From Chitinophagales bacterium (GTDB taxonomy: Bacteria > Bacteroidota > Bacteroidia > Chitinophagales > BACL12): a DNA stretch of 7,231 nucleotides. Position 1 is the stretch's first letter. Each line of letters opens with the position of its first letter. The stretch lies in contig JACMJP010000374.1 of the NCBI GenBank assembly GCA_014380545.1, positions 1-7,231 on the forward strand, in the 5' to 3' direction. Positions 1 through 6,108 of this stretch are shown here, one piece after another. A program made the position numbers and the translations under genes. Below the pieces are notes generated by a model. That model was not told the DNA's origin, searched no databases, and was given only the letters and a program-made list of their open reading frames with translations.

Positions 1-909
1 AACAAAAAATTATTAAGCTATTCCGCATTTGCATCTTCCTTTTTAGCAATCGGGAATACAACAAAAGCGCAAATAATTTATACGGATATTGATCCCGATA
101 CAACTTTTGAATTAAGTATGTGGACCATCTTTAGTTCATTAGAAAGAATTTACCCTATTGATATAAACGCTGATGGTATTAATGAGTTTGCATTTTACAT
201 GTATTCCCAATCATTCAGTACCAGTGAAGGTTCGGCAAGCCATAAAATACTGCTTGAAAATTATGACGGAAATTATATTCGTAACAATACAACTTCGGCT
301 ATAATATGGGGAGTTGAAGCAATACATGATCTGGATACAATTGATGCAGCTGATAATTGGAATGGAGATGATCGAATTTTATTAGTGCGTACTTCTTCAG
401 ATTTTGCTTACACATCCGGCAGCGATCTTACTTTTTTTGACACAGGAGGTAATTGGCATACTCAGGTTGACAAATTTATTGGGGTCAGGTTCAAGCTTGA
501 TTCCAATTTTCATTACGGTTGGATACGTTTAACTGTTCAGTCCAATCTAATAGATTCTTATGATTACCTCACAATAAAATCTTATGCTTATGAAGCTGCC
601 GCTGATACACCTATCCTTGCAGGTGAAGATTCAGTTTCAGTAGGTGAAATTGAGGAGCCTTTATCTGTCACTTCCTCAAATAATAATTTTCTTATTACAA
701 CATATCAAAACCACATTCAAATTAATTTATTGGAGAGCAATCAACAGACAATGCAGCTATTTATTCATGACATAGCAGGGAAAAAAGTTTTTGCAGATAA
801 GATATCTCAGCAACAAACCACATTTGAATTAATGCTCACCACCGGTATTTACATCGCAACACTTCAATCAGAAAATAAAATCTACTCACAAAAAATCATT
901 ATCCAATAA
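1..909 (+). CDS. Exported T9SS cargo protein, 5' end just outside window
   Basis: A frame is open from base 1 to the TAA at 907-909, giving 302 visible residues. The first internal ATG (118) is not the start: the codons before it read as a signal peptide (NKKLLSYSAFASSF, ending KAQ near residue 24), so the real start probably lies at or just left of base 1. Residues 50-65 hold an acidic loop (DINADGINEF) resembling calcium-binding DxNxDG loops of secreted proteins. Around residues 158-178 is the stretch FIGVRFK...HYGWIRL, which I recognise from exported Bacteroidota proteins of unknown function. The last ~80 residues (about 220-302) look like a type A T9SS sorting domain: beta-rich, with FIHDIAGKKVF, then TTGIYIATLQ and a final KIIIQ. 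Inferred fate: crossing the inner membrane by Sec, then secretion or surface attachment by T9SS. No catalytic motif is visible, so the function is unknown. Confidence 0.85.
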   Translation, partial: NKKLLSYSAFASSFLAIGNTTKAQIIYTDIDPDTTFELSMWTIFSSLERIYPIDINADGINEFAFYMYSQSFSTSEGSASHKILLENYDGNYIRNNTTSAIIWGVEAIHDLDTIDAADNWNGDDRILLVRTSSDFAYTSGSDLTFFDTGGNWHTQVDKFIGVRFKLDSNFHYGWIRLTVQSNLIDSYDYLTIKSYAYEAAADTPILAGEDSVSVGEIEEPLSVTSSNNNFLITTYQNHIQINLLESNQQTMQLFIHDIAGKKVFADKISQQQTTFELMLTTGIYIATLQSENKIYSQKIIIQ

Positions 910-935
910 AATATTCACCCACACTTATTGGGAAT

Positions 936-945
936 CCGGTACCGG
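936..945. repeat. Perfect 10-bp palindrome CCGGTACCGG
   Basis: The ten bases read identically on both strands. It lies 27 bases after the stop of the secreted-protein gene, in a stretch richer in G+C than its flanks. It has no loop or T-tract, so it is not a convincing terminator. It could be a protein-binding site or part of a dispersed repeat. Confidence 0.5.
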
Positions 946-970
946 CATCCAGCGCCCGTATTAGTACAAC

Positions 971-978
971 TATTTTTG
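971..978 (+). promoter_or_regulatory. Possible Bacteroidota -7 promoter element (TATTTTTG)
   Basis: TATTTTTG matches the Bacteroidota -7 consensus TAnnTTTG exactly. Transcription would start near 985, about 70 bases before the GTG of the first VWA gene, a sensible position for an operon promoter. No TTG or TTTG sits about 20 bases upstream where the -33 element is expected; the nearest TTG is at 928-930, which is too far. An 8-base AT-rich match can arise by chance, so this is a weak call. Confidence 0.25.
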
Positions 979-1055
979 GCACAATGTTAATAGCACTGCT
1001 CCGCCAAATAAGAAAAAACGTACTATTGCGTTAAGAATATCCGTCCGGCTATAAA

Positions 1056-2417
1056 GTGAAAAAACTTCTAATTACCATATTAATCACCTCAGCACTCAAC
1101 ACCGTTGCACAAACATCTGCAAACAACGGTACTAAACGCATTCTCATTTTATTAGACGGCAGCGGCAGCATGCTGGAAGAATGGAAGGGAACAACAAAAT
1201 GGGAGGTTGCAAAAAAGCTCATAGCGCAAACACTTGACAGCATACAGAAAACCGACCCTACTATTGAAATAGGTTTAAGAGTCTTTGGTCATCAAAGTCC
1301 TAGGGCCATGAAAGACTGTAAAGACTCAAAACTGGAAGTAGCGATCGGCAAAAAAACTGCTCTCGCCATAGAAAATAAATTAGATGAAATTGTGCCGAAA
1401 GGAAATACGCCAATTGCGTATGCTCTATTTCTTGCTGCAGGAGACTTTATTGCAACAGGCGGTACCAATTCAATCATTTTAATTACCGATGGAATTGAAA
1501 ATTGCGAAGGCGATCCCTGCGCCAGCAGCGAAGCATTGCGCAATAAAAGAATAACGCTCAAACCATTTATTATTGGTTTGGGATTAAATGAAAGCGATAA
1601 AAATAATTTTGATTGCGTAGGAAGTTATTATGATGCCTCAGATGCAGTTACTTTTAAAAATGCAATGAATGTTGTTATAAGCCAGGCAACAAATTCCACG
1701 ACAGTTCAAATTAATTTAATTGACGCCTTCGGACAACCAACAGAAAATAATGTTGAGCTTATTTTATATGATGCCTTCAGCGGAGCCGTACTATATAATT
1801 TCGTTCATACATTTAATATGAAAGACCAACCGGATACATTATATCTTGACGCTGTGGAAAAATATAATATTGTTGCGCAAACAACTCCGCCTGTTGAATT
1901 AAAAAATATTGAACTCAATCCCGGTAATCATAATATTATAGGTATTGATGTTCCGCAGGGGGTTTTAAATTTAATTGAAACAGGCAATAATATGTTTAGT
2001 CATGAGCAGGCAATAATAAGAAATATTGCAACCGGAGAAATTTTAAATGTGCAGCAATTTAACACAACCCGTAAATACATAACCGGAAAATATGATATAG
2101 AAATATTAACGCTTCCCGGAATACAGTATCCTAATTATGAAATAAAGGCAGGGCAGCAAAATAAGATTGAAATTGAATTACCCGGAGTTTTAGATCTTAC
2201 TACAAAAGATAATTTGTTGTATTCCATTTTTATAACAAAAGATAATAAGCTGGAAAAAATATATGAAAATAATTTAGCAAACGGAAATCATGAAATAGAA
2301 TTATTGCCGGGCGATTATACTATTGTATATAGAAGCAACACAAAAAAACGGACTGAGAATACAAAAGAAATAAAAGTGAGCATCAGAAGTACTAAAACAT
2401 ATGCACTGAACTTGTGA
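1056..2417 (+). CDS. Exported VWA-domain protein (copy 1 of tandem pair)
   Basis: 453 residues. The start is GTG at 1056: an in-frame TAA at 1032-1034 limits upstream extension, no ATG or other plausible start lies between, and this start gives a clean signal peptide (MKKLLITILITSALNTVAQ). Residues 28-210 form a VWA domain with all MIDAS metal ligands: DGSGS (D34, S36, S38), T118 in GNTP, and D145 in ITDG. The stretches LRVFGHQSPR, DCKDSKLEV and ENCEGDPC place it in the bacterial VWA family with a CGGDPC-like motif; its cysteines C88, C150, C155 and C187 recur in the neighbouring paralogue and may form disulfides in the periplasm. Residues ~215-453 are beta-rich and consist of three repeats of ~75 residues. 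No transmembrane segment follows the signal peptide and no T9SS domain is seen, so a periplasmic location is inferred. The binding partner is unknown. It overlaps the next gene by 4 bases. Confidence 0.9.
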   Translation: MKKLLITILITSALNTVAQTSANNGTKRILILLDGSGSMLEEWKGTTKWEVAKKLIAQTLDSIQKTDPTIEIGLRVFGHQSPRAMKDCKDSKLEVAIGKKTALAIENKLDEIVPKGNTPIAYALFLAAGDFIATGGTNSIILITDGIENCEGDPCASSEALRNKRITLKPFIIGLGLNESDKNNFDCVGSYYDASDAVTFKNAMNVVISQATNSTTVQINLIDAFGQPTENNVELILYDAFSGAVLYNFVHTFNMKDQPDTLYLDAVEKYNIVAQTTPPVELKNIELNPGNHNIIGIDVPQGVLNLIETGNNMFSHEQAIIRNIATGEILNVQQFNTTRKYITGKYDIEILTLPGIQYPNYEIKAGQQNKIEIELPGVLDLTTKDNLLYSIFITKDNKLEKIYENNLANGNHEIELLPGDYTIVYRSNTKKRTENTKEIKVSIRSTKTYALNL

Positions 2418-3823
2418 AAAAAAATATACGTCTATATCATTTTAATACCGGCATTATTTTACAATGGATATTTTGTGTATCACTAATTTCCCAATGTACA
2501 CTTTCTAATTTTGCATTCTCTCAATCCGCTCCCACACAAACAAGAATATTAATTGTACTGGACGGAAGCCGCAGTATGCTTACATCCTGGGGCACAACAA
2601 CAAAGAACTATGCAGCAAAACAGATAATAACTCAAATAGCAGATAGTGTTGAGAATTTAAATGATGTACAAACTGCTTTAAGAATATTCGGACACCAGAG
2701 CCCCCAAATAAAAGAAGATTGTGAAGATTCTAAATTAGAAGTTGGCTTCAATTATAGAAACGCAATTAAATTAAAAACAAAATTAAATGAAATACGACCT
2801 CAAGGTGTAACGCCAATTGCCTATTCACTTGAAAAAACGATAAGCGATTTTAAAAATGCAAAACCCGGCGATTTCAGAAATGTATTGCTCATCATTACAG
2901 ACGGAACAGAAAGCTGCGGAAAAAACCCCTGTGCTGTTGTACAGGAAATGAAAAACATGGGTATTATTATGAAAAGTTATGTGCTTGGGTTAAATGTGGA
3001 TGAAAAAGCAATTTCTCAATTTGAATGTCTGGGTGAATTCATTAATCTTGACACACCTGATGAAGCAAAAAAAATTACTTCAGAAACACTGAACAGAATT
3101 TTTAATTCCACTACTGTTAGAGTTGATCTGTTTGACAATAAACAAATTCCTTCTGAAACGGATGTTGTAATGACATGGTACGATTCAGAAAGTAATAAAG
3201 CAAAATATAATTTATATCACACCATTGACCCCAAAGGAATACCGGACACCTTTTCCGTTGATCCAACTTATAACTATAATGTTACCATGCACACAATACC
3301 TCCTTTACAAAAAAATAATATCAGCATAACACCCTTCAGCTATAATGTAATTACACAGGATGCAGCACAGGGAGAACTAAGCGTAAAGGTGAGAGGAGAA
3401 TCCTTTAAACTAAAAATTAATTGTATAATAAAAAAAGATAAACAGGTTATTGATGTTATCAATACAAGTGCAGCAGGAAAATATTTAATTGGCGAATATA
3501 ATCTTGAAATACTTACTTTGCCTGTTATTACAATTAATAATGTGAAAGTAGAACAGGATAAAACAACAACAATTGAAATACCCTCACCCGGATACTGTAC
3601 GTTTATTAAAGGTGCTGATCTTTTTGGCGGCATTTATATGAACGTTAATAATGAGTGGATAGAAATTTATGAATTCACTCATGAGAGCAATAAAGAAACT
3701 TTAGCTTTGCAACCCGGAAAGTATAAAATCATCTATAGGTACAAAGGCAACAAAAGCATGAGCCTCACCAAAGAAAAAGAAATTGAAATACTGACCGGAA
3801 CAACCATAACCCTAAACTTATAA
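2414..3823 (+). CDS. Exported VWA-domain protein (copy 2 of tandem pair)
   Basis: 469 residues, paralogous to the preceding gene along its whole length. The GTG start at 2414 shares the sequence GTGA with the stop of copy 1, indicating translational coupling. The N-terminus has a longer signal region (hydrophobic ~13-33, ending NFAFSQ near residue 37); C28 is preceded by LISQ, a poor lipobox, so a signal-peptidase I substrate is more likely than a lipoprotein. MIDAS ligands are complete: DGSRS (D50, S52, S54), T133 in GVTP, D163 in ITDG. C103, C168, C173 and C205 match the four cysteines of copy 1. The C-terminal part (~232-469) carries the same three ~75-residue beta-rich repeats, the middle one with the shared EILTLP signature. 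The role is unknown; VWA domains usually mediate metal-dependent protein binding. Retention of every MIDAS ligand in both copies suggests both are functional. Its stop is two bases before the transketolase gene. Confidence 0.9.
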   Translation: MKKNIRLYHFNTGIILQWIFCVSLISQCTLSNFAFSQSAPTQTRILIVLDGSRSMLTSWGTTTKNYAAKQIITQIADSVENLNDVQTALRIFGHQSPQIKEDCEDSKLEVGFNYRNAIKLKTKLNEIRPQGVTPIAYSLEKTISDFKNAKPGDFRNVLLIITDGTESCGKNPCAVVQEMKNMGIIMKSYVLGLNVDEKAISQFECLGEFINLDTPDEAKKITSETLNRIFNSTTVRVDLFDNKQIPSETDVVMTWYDSESNKAKYNLYHTIDPKGIPDTFSVDPTYNYNVTMHTIPPLQKNNISITPFSYNVITQDAAQGELSVKVRGESFKLKINCIIKKDKQVIDVINTSAAGKYLIGEYNLEILTLPVITINNVKVEQDKTTTIEIPSPGYCTFIKGADLFGGIYMNVNNEWIEIYEFTHESNKETLALQPGKYKIIYRYKGNKSMSLTKEKEIEILTGTTITLNL

Positions 3824-3825
3824 TT

Positions 3826-4785
3826 GTGATTACTGTAGATTATCAAAATCAAAAAGACACCCGCTCAGGATTTGGCGTTGGAATTTTAGAAGCAGGAAAA
3901 GAAAATGCAAATGTAGTTGCATTATGCGCTGATCTTGTTGGCTCATTAAAATTGGAAGCATTTATAAAAGAATTTCCCGATCGTTTTTTTCAAACCGGAA
4001 TTGCTGAAGCAAATATGATGGGTATAGCAGCAGGATTGACCATTGGCGGAAAAATTCCTTTTGCCTGTACGTTTGCCAATTTTGCCACAGGAAGAGTGTA
4101 TGATCAAATTCGCCAAAGCATTGCTTATTCAAATAAGAATGTAAAAATTGCCGCATCGCATGCAGGTGTTACACTTGGAGAAGATGGGGCAACGCATCAG
4201 ATACTTGAAGATATTGGTTTGATGCAAATGCTTCCAAATATGGTTGTAATAAATCCTTGCGATTATAATCAAACGAAAGCTGCAACAATTGCAGCGGCAG
4301 AATATACTGGTCCTGTTTATTTGCGTTTCGGCAGACCAAAGTGGCCCATATTTACTCCGGCTGATCAAAAATTTGAAATAGGTAAAGCAGTAAAAATGCA
4401 GGATGGAAATGATGTAACCATTTTTGCAACAGGGCATCTTATGCTGAAAGCAATTGAAGCAGCAGTTATCTTAAAAGAAAAAAACTACTCCGTTGAATTA
4501 ATAAATATTCACACCATTAAACCTCTCGATACAGAAACAGTCTTACAAAGTGTGCGAAAAACAAAATGTGTTGTAACAGCAGAAGAACATCAAATACTTG
4601 GCGGAATGGGAAGTGCAATTGCAAATGCACTTGCGCAACATTATCCTGCACCCATTGAATTTGTTGGCGTTCACGGCACATTTGGCGAAAGCGGAACAGC
4701 AGAACAATTACTCACAAAATATGGAATGAGTACTCAACATGTTGTTGACGCAGCGTTGAAGGTTATTGCAAGAAAGAATTCTTAA
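3826..4785 (+). CDS. Transketolase, C-terminal subunit (split transketolase)
   Basis: 319 residues holding the pyrimidine-binding domain (~10-170) and transketolase C-terminal domain (~185-310); the N-terminal diphosphate-binding half must be a separate polypeptide. Transketolase transfers two-carbon ketol units between sugar phosphates in the non-oxidative pentose phosphate pathway using thiamine diphosphate. TGIAEANM supplies the conserved Glu (E61) that activates the cofactor aminopyrimidine. Other family signatures are KDTRSGFG (11-17), FANFATGRVYDQIRQSIAY, SHAGVTLGEDGATHQ (111-125), YLRFGRP (166-171), IHTIKPLD and AEEHQILGG. The start is GTG at 3826: family members begin about ten residues before KDTRSGFG and the next in-frame ATG lies inside the domain. 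No SD is visible, so translation may depend on coupling to the upstream gene two bases away. The split form is known in Bacteroidota; the odd point is that exported VWA genes, not the N-terminal half, lie directly upstream. A DXS-like or other dehydrogenase E1-beta identity is less likely. Confidence 0.93.
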   Translation: MITVDYQNQKDTRSGFGVGILEAGKENANVVALCADLVGSLKLEAFIKEFPDRFFQTGIAEANMMGIAAGLTIGGKIPFACTFANFATGRVYDQIRQSIAYSNKNVKIAASHAGVTLGEDGATHQILEDIGLMQMLPNMVVINPCDYNQTKAATIAAAEYTGPVYLRFGRPKWPIFTPADQKFEIGKAVKMQDGNDVTIFATGHLMLKAIEAAVILKEKNYSVELINIHTIKPLDTETVLQSVRKTKCVVTAEEHQILGGMGSAIANALAQHYPAPIEFVGVHGTFGESGTAEQLLTKYGMSTQHVVDAALKVIARKNS

Positions 4786-4803
4786 TTCTGTTGAATAAGA
4801 ATT
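4777..4803 (+). repeat. Inverted repeat across the transketolase stop
   Basis: AATTCTTA (4777-4784) and TAAGAATT (4796-4803) are perfect 8-bp complements with an 11-base loop. The left arm includes most of the TAA stop codon region. It could form a weak hairpin at the 3' end of the transketolase mRNA; it is nearly all A/T and has no clean T-tract, so a terminator role is uncertain. Confidence 0.35.
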
Positions 4804-4901
4804 GAACAAATTTTATTATCAAATAAAATTGAACAGAATCTATGTAACATTTTTACATTCAATTTTGGCATTTTTAATTAATTCTTTGTTCAATTTTATT
4901 T
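4801..4901 (+). promoter_or_regulatory. Structured leader/operator region upstream of ECF sigma gene
   Basis: Several inverted repeats overlap here. AATTTTATT (4809-4817) pairs with AATAAAATT (4822-4830) over a 4-base loop. A perfect 15-bp pair joins 4821-4835 to 4887-4901, ending nine bases before the sigma ATG. AAAATTGAA (4825-4833) can instead pair with TTCAATTTT (4858-4866), and ATGTAA (4842-4847) with TTACAT (4853-4858). The shared unit is ATTGAACA, present directly at 4801-4808 and 4828-4835, inverted in full at 4887-4894 and in part (TTCAAT) at 4858-4863. The arms compete for the same bases, so they could be alternative RNA folds or an array of operator half-sites. I could not find a clear TAnnTTTG promoter in the gap. 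Confidence 0.5.
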
Positions 4902-4910
4902 AATTATTCC

Positions 4911-5450
4911 ATGACCGATCAGGAAATTTTACAATTATTCAGGAATAATTCAACCCGTGATAAAGCATTTTCGGAGTTGGTGAAAGTGTATTCGAAAAAA
5001 CTATACTGGCATGTGCGCAGAATGGTGACTGATCATGATGACGCAAACGATGTTGTGCAAAATGCATTTATAAAAATATGGAAAGGATTACCGAATTTTA
5101 AAGAGGAATCAGCATTATATACCTGGCTGTATCGCATTGCATCAAATGAAGCGATCACCTTTATCAATTTAAATAAAAAGAGAAGCAGTGTGCAATTAGC
5201 AACAGCAGAATATGACCTGGGTGAAACAATACAGGATGAAGTATGGATGGACAGTGAAGCGGCAATAAAAAAGCTGCAATTAGCAATTGAAGCTTTGCCG
5301 GATAAGCAAAGACAGGTTTTTGTAATGCGTTATTATGATGAGATGAAATATGAAGAGATGCAGGCTATACTTGGAACAAGTGTAGGGGCACTTAAAGCCT
5401 CTTTTCATCATGCAGTGAAAAAGGTAGAAAATTTTTTAACCGTGGATTAA
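4911..5450 (+). CDS. ECF (group 4) RNA polymerase sigma factor
   Basis: 179 residues, the usual length for an ECF sigma factor. Region 2 spans ~20-88: YSKKLYWHVRRM, the DHDDANDVVQNAFIKIWKGL segment that contacts core polymerase and the -10 element, and ALYTWLYRIASNEAITFIN. Region 4 spans ~118-172: ALPDKQRQVFVMRYYDEM followed by the helix-turn-helix YEEMQAILGTSVGALKASFHHAVKK that reads the -35 element. There is no extra C-terminal domain and no region 1 or 3. It acts in the cytoplasm to redirect RNA polymerase to a small regulon, which by family habit often includes its own operon. The ATG at 4911 lacks an SD, as usual in this phylum. It leads a three-gene co-directional module with a putative membrane anti-sigma factor and a small exported protein. 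The signal it responds to cannot be read from the sequence. Confidence 0.95.
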   Translation: MTDQEILQLFRNNSTRDKAFSELVKVYSKKLYWHVRRMVTDHDDANDVVQNAFIKIWKGLPNFKEESALYTWLYRIASNEAITFINLNKKRSSVQLATAEYDLGETIQDEVWMDSEAAIKKLQLAIEALPDKQRQVFVMRYYDEMKYEEMQAILGTSVGALKASFHHAVKKVENFLTVD

Positions 5451-5487
5451 ACGAAACGAAAATTCAGAAGTCAATAACACATACTAA

Positions 5488-5508
5488 CTCACGACCATTC
5501 GTGGGAGG
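5488..5508 (+). promoter_or_regulatory. Hairpin partly enclosing a strong Shine-Dalgarno
   Basis: GGGAGG at 5503-5508 stands four bases before the ATG at 5513 and is the only strong SD in the window. CACGA (5490-5494) pairs with TCGTG (5499-5503) over the loop CCAT; a T-G wobble (5489/5504) and a C-G pair (5488/5505) extend the stem to seven pairs, drawing GGG of the SD into it. The SD also decides the start codon of the gene, favouring ATG 5513 over the in-frame GTG at 5501, which would lie within the hairpin. Regulation by masking is inferred only. Confidence 0.5.
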
Positions 5509-5512
5509 CAAA

Positions 5513-6082
5513 ATGAACAACGAAAAACAAAATATAGAAAACGAATTAAACGAAATATCACCTTTCTTAAAAAATATTTTACAAAGGGATGAGATGAATG
5601 TTCCTGATGGATATTTTGAGGAATTGGAAAAAAATATTTTGCAGAAAACAGTTGAAAGCAATAAAAAAGAAAAGATAATTCTATTCAAAAGCTGGTACGC
5701 ATATGCAGTATCGGCAGTAGCTATTTTAGCTATCACATTTTTTGGAATCAGGTTGCTGAAGCCTGAAACTGTAAAAATGGGATCCTTCGAAGAACAAATT
5801 GCTTCTTTGTCAGATGCTGAAATTGAAACCATGATCGCTGAAAATATTACTGAAATTGAAACAGATTTGTTGTTTGAAACAGAGTATATCACAAATGAAG
5901 TTGTTGAAGATAAATTTTTGGAAGATGTGAGACAGCCCATCATTAAAAATGAATTAACGGATGAAAAAATAAATTCCGGAATTCCTGCAGAAAAAATTGA
6001 TGCGTTATTTGAACAATTAGATGATGAAACAATCAATGATTTATTAAATGATGAATCGCTTTTTGAAGACCTTGGGTTATAA
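5513..6082 (+). CDS. Single-pass membrane protein, putative anti-sigma factor
   Basis: 189 residues from the ATG at 5513, chosen because GGGAGG lies just upstream. An in-frame GTG at 5501 would add four residues (MGGK) but overlaps the SD and is unlikely. Residues 1-58 are hydrophilic and predicted cytoplasmic, containing VPDGYFEELEKNIL (30-43), a pattern I associate with membrane proteins encoded beside Bacteroidota ECF sigma genes. One transmembrane segment lies at ~61-82 (WYAYAVSAVAILAITFFGI), flanked by basic residues KKEK on the inner side. The remainder (83-189) is strongly acidic, predicted periplasmic, and ends with repeated Leu/Asp/Glu helices (ALFEQLDDETINDLLNDESL). It has no HxxxCxxC zinc anti-sigma motif, so a classic ZAS domain is absent. 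The anti-sigma role is inferred from position, topology and neighbours. An alternative is an unrelated accessory membrane protein of the same operon. Confidence 0.75.
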   Translation: MNNEKQNIENELNEISPFLKNILQRDEMNVPDGYFEELEKNILQKTVESNKKEKIILFKSWYAYAVSAVAILAITFFGIRLLKPETVKMGSFEEQIASLSDAEIETMIAENITEIETDLLFETEYITNEVVEDKFLEDVRQPIIKNELTDEKINSGIPAEKIDALFEQLDDETINDLLNDESLFEDLGL

Positions 6083-6108
6083 AATAATTTGTAAGCAAAA
6101 ATTTCAAA

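Noticed and set aside
118..120. ATG at 118 as the start of the secreted-protein gene
   Set aside because: The 39 upstream in-frame codons encode a convincing signal peptide; starting at 118 would remove it from a T9SS cargo protein that must be exported.
912..1034. Plus-strand open frame ending at 1032-1034, in phase with the first VWA gene, possibly a small upstream gene
   Set aside because: Only 16 codons follow its ATG at 984, it has no ribosome site, and the minus strand is open too; treated as part of a possible repeat rather than a gene.
2414..2540. VWA copy 2 as a lipoprotein with C28 as the lipidated cysteine
   Set aside because: The residue before the cysteine is Gln (LISQC), which does not fit the lipobox, and a signal-peptidase I type site (AFSQ) follows.
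4863..4888. Bacteroidota promoter formed by TTTTGG (4863-4868) and a TTTG (4885-4888)
   Set aside because: The -7 half would be ATTCTTTG rather than TAnnTTTG and the spacing is too short by several bases; no reliable promoter could be called.
5464..6036. Long minus-strand open frame of 190 codons opposite the putative anti-sigma gene
   Set aside because: It is antisense to a gene with a good start, SD, membrane topology and operon context, and its Ser/Phe/Ile-rich product is the usual shadow of an acidic, Lys/Glu-rich coding sequence.
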